A stretch of DNA of 64,000 nt from NCBI RefSeq assembly GCF_000389965.1, contig NC_021191.1, forward strand, positions 8,247,501-8,311,500. Direction: 5' to 3'. The position numbers and the translations under genes were made by a program. The notes beneath the pieces are model-generated. The model was not told the DNA's origin and made no database searches. It was given only the letters and a program-made list of their open reading frames with translations. Of the stretch, positions 33,449 through 41,810 are shown in pieces (position 1 is the first letter of the stretch; every line of letters starts with the position of its first letter). This DNA is from Actinoplanes sp. N902-109. GTDB taxonomy: Bacteria; Actinomycetota; Actinomycetes; Mycobacteriales; Micromonosporaceae.

Positions 33449-34513
33449 GTGGATGACCGACTCAGGGCCCTCCGGGCCACCTGCACCGACACGATTCTCG
33501 GCAACGGCCTGGGCCGCCCGCGGGACGTGCTCGCCTCGATCGACCCGGACGCGGAGCCGGACACGTACGGCGACGGCGGGGTGGTGACCCGACTGGAGCA
33601 ACACGTGGCGACGCTGCTCGGCAAGCCGGCGGCGGTCTTCCTGCCCAGCGGCACCATGGCGCAGGCGGCCACGCTGCGGGTGCACGCCGACCGCCGAGGT
33701 TCGCGCACCGTGGTCTGGCATCCCTTCTGCCACCTCGAACGGCACGAGTCGCAGGCCTACCAGCGGCTGCACCAGCTGGTGGGCCGGCCCACCGGCGACG
33801 CCGACCGGCTGCTGGAGCTCGGCGATCTGACCAAGGTCGCCGAGCCCGTGGCCGCGCTGCTGCTGGAGCTGCCGCAGCGCGACCTCGGCGGCCAGCTGCC
33901 GTCCTGGGAGGACCTGACCGCCCAGACCGAGTGGGCCCGGGCCCGGGGCGCAGCAGTGCACCTCGACGGCGCCCGCCTCTGGGAGGCCACGGCCGGTTAC
34001 GATCGCGGCCCGGCCGAGATCGCCGCCCTCTTCGACACCGTGTACGTCTCGTTCTACAAGGGAATCGGCGCGCTACCGGGTTGCTGCGTGGCGGGCTCCG
34101 AGGAGGACATCGCGCAGGTACGGGAATGGCGCTCCCGGCTCGGCGGCACGTTGTTCGCGCTGTGGCCGGCCGCCTCCTCGGCGCTGACCCTGCTCGGCCC
34201 GGCCCTGGCCGAGATGCCGGCCCGGATGGCTCACGCCCGCGCCATCGCCACGGCGCTGCAAGCGATTCCGGAGGTACGGGTCGTGCCGGACCCGCCGCAG
34301 ACCCCGATGATGCACCTGCTGTTCTCCGCCAGCGCCGACACCTTCCGGGCCAACAGCCGGCGCCTCGCCGAGGAGACCGGCCTGTGGCTGTGGCCCAGCC
34401 CGTTCAGCACCGGCGACCCAGCCGTGGTCCGCGCGGAACTGACCGTCGGCAGCGCCACCCTGCGGCACAAACCGGAAGCAGTGGCCGAAATCCTCGGCAG
34501 CCTCTGCACGTGA
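33449..34513 (+). CDS. PLP-dependent beta-eliminating lyase/threonine aldolase family
   Basis: A 354-residue fold-type I PLP enzyme of the threonine-aldolase/beta-eliminating lyase group. TYGDGGVVTRLEQHVATLLG opens the large domain; AAVHLDGARLWEATAGY gives the cofactor-binding Asp; SFYKGIGALPGCCVAG holds the Schiff-base lysine. Likely reaction: cleavage of an L-threonine-like beta-hydroxy amino acid to glycine and an aldehyde. GTG 33449 starts 12 bases after the MerR-clamp gene, so cotranscription is likely. Confidence 0.85.
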   Translation: MDDRLRALRATCTDTILGNGLGRPRDVLASIDPDAEPDTYGDGGVVTRLEQHVATLLGKPAAVFLPSGTMAQAATLRVHADRRGSRTVVWHPFCHLERHESQAYQRLHQLVGRPTGDADRLLELGDLTKVAEPVAALLLELPQRDLGGQLPSWEDLTAQTEWARARGAAVHLDGARLWEATAGYDRGPAEIAALFDTVYVSFYKGIGALPGCCVAGSEEDIAQVREWRSRLGGTLFALWPAASSALTLLGPALAEMPARMAHARAIATALQAIPEVRVVPDPPQTPMMHLLFSASADTFRANSRRLAEETGLWLWPSPFSTGDPAVVRAELTVGSATLRHKPEAVAEILGSLCT

Positions 34514-34582
34514 TGTTTACCGGTTCAGCCCAACGGGAAGCCCGAGCGCGGCAACTGTTCACGTCGACTGGAGAACCGCCAC

Positions 34583-34909
34583 ATGGCTTTCGACTGCACG
34601 ATCGAACGGCAGGACGACCGGCTCGTGGTCGTCCCCGAGGGCGACATCGACGTGGCCAGCGCGGCGGCGATGCGTCAGGTCCTGCAGCAGATCATGGACC
34701 GGCGGGAATACCACCACATCGACGTGGACATGCGCGCGGTGACATTCCTCGACTCCTCCGGCCTCGGCATGTTCGTGGCCGCCCACCGCGCCGCCACGGC
34801 CCGCGGCGTCGCGCTGCGCCTGATCGAGCCGGGCCCGGTCGTCCGCATGGTCCTCGAGGTCACCAACCTCAACGAGGTCCTGACCGGCACAACCGCCCAG
34901 CCCTCCTGA
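34583..34909 (+). CDS. STAS-domain anti-sigma factor antagonist
   Basis: A 108-residue SpoIIAA-like protein. The conserved phosphorylation loop is VTFLDSSGLGMFVAA with the target Ser, and RLVVVPEGDIDVASAAAM gives the first strands. It would bind an anti-sigma kinase and be switched by phosphorylation. No kinase or sigma gene is adjacent, so it is an orphan. ATG 34583 is the natural start. Confidence 0.92.
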   Translation: MAFDCTIERQDDRLVVVPEGDIDVASAAAMRQVLQQIMDRREYHHIDVDMRAVTFLDSSGLGMFVAAHRAATARGVALRLIEPGPVVRMVLEVTNLNEVLTGTTAQPS

Positions 34910-34949
34910 CCCTGGCGGTCCTCACACCGCGAGCCCGGGTCGGGATGTC

Positions 34950-35603
34950 ATGATGCCGGCCGTGGCGGAGCGAGAGGTGCGGGCGGCGTACGACTCGGTG
35001 GCGGCAAGCTATGCGGCTCTGCTGCCGGACACCCGGGCCGAGGCGCCGCTCGATCTGGCCATGGTGGATGTGTTTGCCGAAGCGGTGGCGGCGGCCGGGG
35101 ATGTGCTCGATGCCGGGTGTGGCACCGGGCGGATGAGCCGCTACCTGGCCGATCGTGGGTGCCGGGTGTGCGGTGTCGACCTGTCGCCCGGCATGGTGGC
35201 GATGGCGCGGCGTGATCATCCTGGGCTGGCGTTCGGGGTGGCGTCGCTGGGCGAGCTGCCGTTCACCGACAACCGGTTCGCCGGGGTGATGCTGTGGTAC
35301 TCGGTCATCCATACGGCGCCGGCCGGGCTGGCGCGGATCTTCGCGGAAGCGGTCCGGGTGCTGCGGCCGGGTGGCCGGCTCCTGATCGGATTCCAGGCGG
35401 GGGACGGCACCCGGGATGTCGCACCGGCGTACCGGAGGCTCGGGCATGAGGTGCGGCTGGAGCGACATCTGTTCACCGCTGACCGGATCGCCGCCGAGCT
35501 GGCTGCGGCCGGGTTGCGCGAGAAGTGCCGGTTGGTCCGCCGGGCCGTCGGGGGCGAGCGGGATGACCAAGCCTTTCTGATCGCGGACCTGCCTGCGCTC
35601 TGA
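34950..35603 (+). CDS. class I SAM-dependent methyltransferase
   Basis: A 217-residue methyltransferase of the class I fold: DVLDAGCGTGRMSRYLA is motif I, GVDLSPGMVAMAR motif II, LPFTDNRFAGVMLWYSV motif IV and VLRPGGRLLIGF motif VI. Substrate unknown. Two ATGs (34950, 34953) are possible starts. It stands 40 bases after the STAS gene. Confidence 0.87.
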   Translation: MMPAVAEREVRAAYDSVAASYAALLPDTRAEAPLDLAMVDVFAEAVAAAGDVLDAGCGTGRMSRYLADRGCRVCGVDLSPGMVAMARRDHPGLAFGVASLGELPFTDNRFAGVMLWYSVIHTAPAGLARIFAEAVRVLRPGGRLLIGFQAGDGTRDVAPAYRRLGHEVRLERHLFTADRIAAELAAAGLREKCRLVRRAVGGERDDQAFLIADLPAL

Positions 35604-35700
35604 AGCTGGACGGCGCCGGAAGGTAACCGTCCGACAACAAGCTTGTGGTGGTCCGGCAACGACGTCGCTGCGTACCCAAATGCCCGGCTACGGTCGGCTG

Positions 35701-36483
35701 ATGAGGTCCGGACGGCAGTATGACGAGCTCGTGGGTGAGGCCGCAGGCGTGCCCATCACGGGCTGGGAGTTCGCCTGGATGGACGGGCGTGCCGTCGGCT
35801 CCGACCCGTCGTGGTCGTTCCCGGGGCTGGCCCGGCCCCTGCTGCGCCGCGCGCACAGCCTGCTCGACCTGGACACCGGCGGCGGTGAGCTGCTGGCCGA
35901 GCTGGCGCCGCTGCCGCCGCTGACGATCGCGGTGGAGAGCTGGGCGCCGAACGTGCCGGTGGCCCGCGACCGGCTGGCGCCGTTCGGGGTGTCGGTGGTG
36001 ACCGAGCTGCCCGGCGGCGAGGAGGAGTTCGACGTGGTGCTCAGCCGGCACGGCCGGCTGCCCGCCGACGATCTGGCCCGGCTGCTCAAGCTCGGCGGCA
36101 CCCTGCTGAGCCAGCAGGTGGGCAGCGACGACCTGGCCGACCTCAACCGTGAGCTGGGCGCTCCCCCACCCTATCCGCGGCCCTGGTCGGCGGAGACCGC
36201 GGTTGCCGCGGTGCAGTCCGCGGGTCTGACCGTGACCGAGGTACGCGAGGAGCGCGTCCCGCTGGTCTTCCACGACATCGGCGCGGTGGTCTACCAGTTG
36301 CGCGCGGTGCCGTGGCAGGTCCGCGACTTCAGCCTGGAGAAGTACGACCGGGCGCTGCGCCGGCTGCACGCGCTGATCAACACCCACGGCCAGTTCACCG
36401 CGACCGCCCACCGCTTCCTGGTCCGGGCCGAGCGTGTCCCGGTCGGCCAGACCGCCTCGGTGGCAAGAGCCGGGCACGCCTGA
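35701..36483 (+). CDS. SAM-dependent methyltransferase-like protein
   Basis: A 260-residue protein with a methyltransferase-like core: LLDLDTGGGELLAEL resembles motif I and LLKLGGTLLSQQVGS motif VI. Binding residues are less canonical than in the preceding gene. ATG 35701 is chosen as the first with a conserved-looking start (RSGRQYDELV). The 7-bp repeat tract begins directly after its stop codon. Confidence 0.78.
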   Translation: MRSGRQYDELVGEAAGVPITGWEFAWMDGRAVGSDPSWSFPGLARPLLRRAHSLLDLDTGGGELLAELAPLPPLTIAVESWAPNVPVARDRLAPFGVSVVTELPGGEEEFDVVLSRHGRLPADDLARLLKLGGTLLSQQVGSDDLADLNRELGAPPPYPRPWSAETAVAAVQSAGLTVTEVREERVPLVFHDIGAVVYQLRAVPWQVRDFSLEKYDRALRRLHALINTHGQFTATAHRFLVRAERVPVGQTASVARAGHA

Positions 36484-36564
36484 ACCGGCAACGGGCGACC
36501 GGCAACCGGCAACCGGCAACCGGCAACCGGCGACCGGCGACCGGCGACCGGCGACCGGCGACGG
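36484..36564 (+). repeat. 7-bp tandem repeat tract
   Basis: Eleven uninterrupted 7-mers of the form ACCGGCA or ACCGGCG fill 36484-36560, with a partial copy after. Copies 1 and 3-6 end in A, copies 7-11 in G, and copy 2 is ACGGGCG. The tract starts immediately after the methyltransferase stop. Some 145 bases without a gene follow before the small membrane peptide. Confidence 0.95.
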
Positions 36565-36708
36565 ATGGTCGGCGGCGGGCACAACGGCCGTCGGCAGAAC
36601 GGATGATGCCCAACGAGCGGCCCGGCCGATCCGTCGCTCAGAAAGAGGCTAAAAGTTTTTGCTTCTTTCGGCGATCACATTTGGCGGCCCATCGCGAACA
36701 CTGTCCTG

Positions 36709-36852
36709 GTGCGCGACCATCGCTTTGACTGGGACGGGAAACAACCCCGCCGGCTGACCCGCCGCGACAAGATTCAGTTCGCGGTCATGATATTGCTGCT
36801 GCTCGGTCTGCTCGGTGTGCTGGCCGTCGGCGTCTCCGTGCGAGGCCGGTGA
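36709..36852 (+). CDS. 47-residue single-pass membrane peptide
   Basis: GTG 36709 to TGA 36850. The N-terminus is charged (DHRFDWDGKQPRRLTRRDK) and followed by one hydrophobic helix (FAVMILLLLGLLGVLAVGVS). The bias of the codons and the clear topology suggest a real gene, but the ribosome site is poor. No family recognised. Confidence 0.5.
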   Translation: MRDHRFDWDGKQPRRLTRRDKIQFAVMILLLLGLLGVLAVGVSVRGR

Positions 36853-36940
36853 TGGCAGACTATCGCCCGCCTGCGGGCGCCCAGCGCCGGGCGGACCGCC
36901 GCCGTCGCACCGCAACCGTCCTGCTCCGCCGGCTTGCCGA

Positions 36941-38092
36941 TCACTGCTGCGCGGACGACAGCGGCAAGGGGCCGGGCTTGGCCAGGTAGTAGCCCTGACC
37001 GAAGTGCACCCCGATGTCGCGCAGCCGGTCGTGCTCGGCCCGGGTCTCGATGCCCTCGGCCACCAGCCGGGCGCCGACCTCGCCGGCGAACGACACCAGC
37101 GAGCGGGTCAGCGCGATCCGCACCGGGTCGGCGTCGATGTCGCGGACCAGGCTGATGTCGAGCTTGATGATGTCCGGGCGCAGCTGCAGGATGTGCCGCA
37201 GGCTGGCGTACCCGGCGCCGGCGTCGTCCACGACGAGGAGCACGCCGTTCGCGCGCAGCCGGTCGGTGACCCGGTTGAGCGCCGCGTAATCGGTCACCTG
37301 GGTGTGCTCGGTGAGTTCGACACAGATGTCGCCCTCGGCATGGGCGAGCAGCAACTCCTGCACAGCCGGTGCCATCAGGGCCTGCGCCGACAGATTGACC
37401 CCGAGCGTGGTGTCGTACGGCATGTCGGGCAATGCCTCGAAGGCCCGCTCGACGGCCAGCAGTTCGAGGGCGGTGCCCAGCCCGGACCGGTCGGCGGTGG
37501 CGAAGGCGTGCGCGGGCGTGGGGAACGGGGTCAGGTCGAAGCGGGCCAGCGACTCGTACCCGACCACCCGGGCATCGGCGAGCCGCACCACGGGCTGGAA
37601 GACCATCCGCAGCGTACGGTGGCGCAGCACGTCACGCAGCAGCTGGACGTCCTCGCTGTCCGCCCGCAGCACCGGGCTGGTGACCTGGTCGCCGATCAGT
37701 TCGGCGAGCATGCCCAGGAACCGGGCCGAGTCCTGGCCCAGCCGTGGGTCGGGGGTGCGGCTCAGGCAGCACAGGATGCCGGCGCGGCTGCCGTCCGCGG
37801 TGCGCCACGGCACCCCGACATACGACCCGGTGCCCGAGCGCGCGGTGAACGGCAGGTCCCGGGTGGCGATGCCGCGCCGCGCGTCGGTGATCACCGGTTG
37901 CAGGCTGCCGTCGAACACCCGCATGCAGTAGGAGTCGGTGAGTTCCGCGCCGACCGTCCAGGACGGCGGGGCGGCACCGTCGATGGCCCGCACGATCTGC
38001 CGGCCGTCGCTGATGTCGGACAGCACGGCGAGCTCCGCGCCGAGGTGGGCACGGGCGAGTCCGAGCAGCCGGCCGACCATCACCCCGTCCAT
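36941..38092 (-). CDS. GAF-EAL cyclic-di-GMP phosphodiesterase
   Basis: A 383-residue protein. Residues 1-140 look like a GAF-type sensor (SYVGVPWRTADGSRAGILCC), followed by an EAL domain from about 155. Catalytic landmarks are kept: ESL for EAL, NLSAQAL, CVELTEHT, LLVVDDAGAGYASL, IKLDISLV, AEGIETRAEH. It should hydrolyse c-di-GMP, a signal that often controls exopolysaccharide. ATG 38092 is the first start with the conserved VGRLLGLARAHLG opening. It is divergent from the GH42-like gene across about 115 bases. Confidence 0.85.
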   Translation of the reverse strand: MDGVMVGRLLGLARAHLGAELAVLSDISDGRQIVRAIDGAAPPSWTVGAELTDSYCMRVFDGSLQPVITDARRGIATRDLPFTARSGTGSYVGVPWRTADGSRAGILCCLSRTPDPRLGQDSARFLGMLAELIGDQVTSPVLRADSEDVQLLRDVLRHRTLRMVFQPVVRLADARVVGYESLARFDLTPFPTPAHAFATADRSGLGTALELLAVERAFEALPDMPYDTTLGVNLSAQALMAPAVQELLLAHAEGDICVELTEHTQVTDYAALNRVTDRLRANGVLLVVDDAGAGYASLRHILQLRPDIIKLDISLVRDIDADPVRIALTRSLVSFAGEVGARLVAEGIETRAEHDRLRDIGVHFGQGYYLAKPGPLPLSSAQQ

Positions 38093-38206
38093 GCCCGGAG
38101 CTATCGGCAGGGGCCGGCGGAACTCAAGAATTGCGAACCGGGTGCCCCGCGTTAGCGCTTGGTTGCGAGCCCGCTCGGAGCCGTGCGGCGCGCCGACAAC
38201 CCCTTC

Positions 38207-39361
38207 GTGAAGCTCATCTCGACTAAGATCGCCGTTGCGGCCACCGCCGCTTTCGCCCTCTTTTCGTTCACCCCCGCCGAGGCCGCCGGTGCCGCCACCG
38301 CGAACGACGTGATGAGCACCACCGCCGCCCCGGCGCTGGGCATCATCGGCAACTACTCCGACACCGACATGACCGCCCTGCACCGCGCCGGCGGGGCCGC
38401 CGACGTGCTGGTCGAGATGGCCTGGGGCCAGGCCGAGCCGGTCCGCGGCCAATACAACGAGGCGTACCTGCACAGCGTCGCCGACCGGATCGCCCGGCTG
38501 CAGGCGCTCGGCTACACGGTCTCGTTCAACACCGGTGTCCACGAGGCCCCGGCATGGCTGCTCAAGCTGCCCGGCGCGCGCTACGTCGACCAGTACGGCC
38601 AGGCCTACACCGACTCCACCGAGCCCAACCTGATCTTCGGCACCCAGTACCGCTACCTGGCGACGCGCTACCTCAAGAAGGTGTTCGCCACGGTCGGCAC
38701 CGACTTCTCGATCGTGCGCGTGGGCGGCGGGCACTGGGGCGAGCTGACCTACCCGTTCAAGCTCGACCCGGCCACCGGCAAGCTGCGCAACCTGTACTTC
38801 GCGTTCGACGTCAACGCCAGGAGGCTCAACCCGGCGCCGAGCTGGAAGCCGGGCATGCCCAGCCCCAAGGGCCAGGCCGCCACGTTCCTCAAGTGGTATC
38901 TGAACTCGCTCGCCTCGTACCAGAACTGGCAGGTGGCGGCGCTGCGGTCGGCCGGTTTCCAGGGCACCGCGGCCGTGCTCTACCCGTCGTACGGCATGCG
39001 GGGCGGCGACTTCGAGAAGGCCACCGCGACCGATCTGGCCGGCACCTCCAGCCCGGAGATCAACGGCGAGGTGCAGCGCGGGTACGACCACAGCCGCCAG
39101 ATCACCGCGCTCAAGGACCGCGACGTCGTGGTCTACGGCACCTGGGCGGAGAACTTCGACACCGTGACCGACCTGGCCACCCAGGCCAGGGCCAAGGGGC
39201 TACGGGCGATGGCCGAGACCAGCCACGTGTGCCTGCCCGGCCAGCTGCCCACGGTGATGAGCCAGGCCCAGCAGAACAACCTCGCCGCGCTCTACATCGT
39301 GCGGCTCGGTGCCCCCGACATCATCGGCAGCGCCCGCTATCTGTCGGTCAGCAGCCGGTAG
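38207..39361 (+). CDS. secreted GH42-like TIM-barrel protein
   Basis: A 384-residue exported protein: signal peptide from GTG 38207 (KLISTKIAVAATAAFALFSF, cleavage after AEA). The mature part begins like a GH42/GH35-type barrel: VEMAWGQAEPVRGQY, GYTVSFNTGVHEAPAWLLKL, DSTEPNLIFG. The exact family and substrate are uncertain, and it lacks the long multi-domain tail of classic beta-galactosidases. It is convergent with the glycan operon, overlapping its last gene by 25 bases, and may trim that glycan (inference). Confidence 0.65.
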   Translation: MKLISTKIAVAATAAFALFSFTPAEAAGAATANDVMSTTAAPALGIIGNYSDTDMTALHRAGGAADVLVEMAWGQAEPVRGQYNEAYLHSVADRIARLQALGYTVSFNTGVHEAPAWLLKLPGARYVDQYGQAYTDSTEPNLIFGTQYRYLATRYLKKVFATVGTDFSIVRVGGGHWGELTYPFKLDPATGKLRNLYFAFDVNARRLNPAPSWKPGMPSPKGQAATFLKWYLNSLASYQNWQVAALRSAGFQGTAAVLYPSYGMRGGDFEKATATDLAGTSSPEINGEVQRGYDHSRQITALKDRDVVVYGTWAENFDTVTDLATQARAKGLRAMAETSHVCLPGQLPTVMSQAQQNNLAALYIVRLGAPDIIGSARYLSVSSR

Positions 39362-40443
39362 GACCCGGCGACCGAGTGACAGGCGCTGACCAGTCGCTTG
39401 GCGGCGGCACCCCACGTGAACCGCGAGGCGTGGGCGGCACCGGCGGCCACCAGGCCGTTCCGGAGATCGGCATCGGCGAGCAGCCGGGTGATCGCGGCCG
39501 TCCACGCCTCGGCGTGCGCCGGGGGTGCGTACAGGGCCGCCTCGCCGCCGACCTCCCGCAGCACCGGCACATCGCTGGCCAGCACCGGCGTGCCGGCCAC
39601 CATCGCCTCGAGCATGGGCAACCCGAAACCCTCGACCAGCGAGGGGTACGCCAGCAGCGCGGCCCCCGCGTACACCGAGCCGAGCAGGTCCTCGGGCACG
39701 AACGACAGCCGCACCACCCGGTCCTCCACGCCGTGCCGTTCGATGGCCGGCCCCACCTCGTCGGCGAACCGTTCGTCGGCCGAGCCGACCAGCACCAGCC
39801 GCGCGCCGGGCACCTCCGCGATCGCCTCGACCAGCACCCCGACGTTCTTGTGCGGGCGTTGCGCGCCGACGTGCAGCACGTATCCCGGTTCGAGCCCGAG
39901 GTCCGCCAGCCGGGGCAGCTCACCGCTGAACTCCTGGTCCACCCCGTTGGGGATGACATGCTCGACGCGACGGCCGTAGAACCGCTCGACCTCGTGCGCC
40001 GAGGCCCGGCTGACCGTTGCGATGGTCATGCTGCGGGCGATCAGCGCGGTCAGGATCCGATAGGCCCGGCCGACGGCCCGCGACGGCACGAACCGCGGGT
40101 CGGTCTCCAGGATGCAGTCGTGCAGCAGCGCCACGCTGGGCCGGCCGGGCAGCGGGGTGGCCCCTAGGTGGTACGGGAAGAACATCACGTCCACCCCGGA
40201 GCGCCGCAGCACCCGCCGCCACCGCCACAGCTGCCGCACGTCGACCGCTTTGAGCCGCACCGGCACGATCGAGACGTTCAGCGCGCCCAGGTCAAAGCGA
40301 CGGGAGCGTTCGGCACCGGCGAACACCACCACCTCGACGCCGGGGATCAGGGTCATCTCGCGCACCAGCTCGTACGCGACCCGCCCGATCCCGTGGTAGC
40401 GGTCGGTGAGTACCCGCCCGTCGACACCGATCCGTAAACTCAT
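39337..40443 (-). CDS. GT4 glycosyltransferase
   Basis: A 368-residue GT4 (GT-B) transferase: IGVDGRVLTDRYHGIGRVAY opens the acceptor domain; LHVGAQRPHKNVGVLVEAI, the EX7E region in PSLVEGFGLPMLEAMVAGTP and LASDVPVLREVGGEAALY form the donor domain. It adds a sugar from an NDP donor to a lipid-linked or nascent glycan. Its ATG overlaps the flippase stop by four bases, and it is the last gene of the six-gene operon starting at 46393. Confidence 0.9.
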   Translation of the reverse strand: MSLRIGVDGRVLTDRYHGIGRVAYELVREMTLIPGVEVVVFAGAERSRRFDLGALNVSIVPVRLKAVDVRQLWRWRRVLRRSGVDVMFFPYHLGATPLPGRPSVALLHDCILETDPRFVPSRAVGRAYRILTALIARSMTIATVSRASAHEVERFYGRRVEHVIPNGVDQEFSGELPRLADLGLEPGYVLHVGAQRPHKNVGVLVEAIAEVPGARLVLVGSADERFADEVGPAIERHGVEDRVVRLSFVPEDLLGSVYAGAALLAYPSLVEGFGLPMLEAMVAGTPVLASDVPVLREVGGEAALYAPPAHAEAWTAAITRLLADADLRNGLVAAGAAHASRFTWGAAAKRLVSACHSVAGSYRLLTDR

Positions 40444-41810
40444 GCCCGCCTCCGGGGAGCGAACTCGGGGAAGCCCGCCGCCAGCACGGCGAGCCCGGCG
40501 ACGACCGCAAGCGCGAGCCACACCCCGGGATTGTCGACCAGGGCGAGCACGAGGGCCATCGCCAGCACGGCGCCCAGGTCGCGGAGCATGGTCCGGCGCC
40601 ATCCCGGCCGTACCGGGGAACGCAGGGCCAGCACGCCCACCACCAGCAGGGCAGCGACGGCCGCGCCCACCGCCAGGCCGGCCACGCCGAACAGGAGGCC
40701 GCTCAGCGCGACCACCGCGAGATAGCCGGCCGTCAGGCCCAGCAGGTGGGCCCCGGCGCCATGCCGGTCGTCCGCCTGCAGGAACGAGACACACAGGTTG
40801 AGCAGGCCGATCGCCAGCCCGAGCAGCGCCGCCCAGGGCAACCAGCGGCCGACCGACGCGAACGTGTCGGGGAACAGCGCCGATCGGATCGGCGCCGGCA
40901 GCGTGGTCAGCGCGGCCGTCAGGAAAACCCCGACCAGCAGGTACGAGCGCAGCGCCGCCGCCTTGCGATCGGCCGAGCCGTCCCGGCTGATCTGCGGGAA
41001 CGCGGCCGTCGCAACGGCGTTGGAGGCGAACAGCGGCACCCGGCCCAGCGCCGAGGCGGCCTGGTAGGGCCCGCCGCCGGCGGCCCCGAGCCCGAGCACC
41101 CCGACCAGCACGGTGTCCCCGGCCGCGATGATGGCGACGCTCGCCTGCAGGCGGGTCTGGCGCAACGCGGCACGCAGCAGCGCCGCCTCCGCGGGCCGCC
41201 ACACCGGACGGCGGATCAGGTGCTTGTAGCGCGGCACCGGCAGCAGCAGCACCAGGCTGCCCGCGACGAACCCGGCCAGCGCCCCGGCCGAGCCGAGCCC
41301 GGTGCCGAACACCAGCCCGGCGCCCACCCCGGCCTTGACCACCGCTTCCAGGGTGAACAGCACGGCGATCGCCTCCATCCGGCCGACGCCCTGCAGGAAC
41401 CCGGTGCCGGTGGAGCCGACCGACATGATCAGCGATGCGGCCGCAACCATGACGGCGTCCTGCCCGCTGCCGAAGATCAGCACACCTCCGGCGACGGCCA
41501 AGGTGAGAACGAGGCCCAGCGCGAGGTTGGCCCAGAACGCGAACGTGGTGGCGGTGGCGTGCCGCTCGTGGTCGCCGGGGTGCCGGCCGATCTCGCGGGC
41601 CAGCAGCCACGGGATGCCCGCGGTGGAGACGGCCGCGCGCACCACGAGCAGCGCCTGACCGGCGGCGAACGCGGTGTACTGGGCGGGTGCGAGGCCATGG
41701 GTCAGGACCAGCGCGTAGCCGTAGTTGATGACGCCCGAGCCGGTGGTGGCCAGCATCAGCCAGCCGGCGCCGGTCCGGGGACGCGCGGGGGCGTCCAGCA
41801 GGTCGGTCAC
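40440..41810 (-). CDS. oligosaccharide flippase (MOP/Wzx type)
   Basis: A 456-residue membrane protein with about 12 to 14 hydrophobic helices of the MOP superfamily (LALGLVLTLAVAGGVLIFGS, AALVVGVLALRSPV region). It would flip a lipid-linked oligosaccharide across the membrane. GTG 41810 overlaps the stop of the GT39-like gene (GTGA), so it is preferred to the longer frame. The presence of a flippase marks this operon as a complete glycan-export unit. Confidence 0.82.
   Translation of the reverse strand: MTDLLDAPARPRTGAGWLMLATTGSGVINYGYALVLTHGLAPAQYTAFAAGQALLVVRAAVSTAGIPWLLAREIGRHPGDHERHATATTFAFWANLALGLVLTLAVAGGVLIFGSGQDAVMVAAASLIMSVGSTGTGFLQGVGRMEAIAVLFTLEAVVKAGVGAGLVFGTGLGSAGALAGFVAGSLVLLLPVPRYKHLIRRPVWRPAEAALLRAALRQTRLQASVAIIAAGDTVLVGVLGLGAAGGGPYQAASALGRVPLFASNAVATAAFPQISRDGSADRKAAALRSYLLVGVFLTAALTTLPAPIRSALFPDTFASVGRWLPWAALLGLAIGLLNLCVSFLQADDRHGAGAHLLGLTAGYLAVVALSGLLFGVAGLAVGAAVAALLVVGVLALRSPVRPGWRRTMLRDLGAVLAMALVLALVDNPGVWLALAVVAGLAVLAAGFPEFAPRRRA

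Noticed and set aside
36484..36564. CRISPR array
   Set aside because: The unit is 7 bp with no spacers; the 57-bp and RTX repeats are coding and contiguous. No cas genes in the window.
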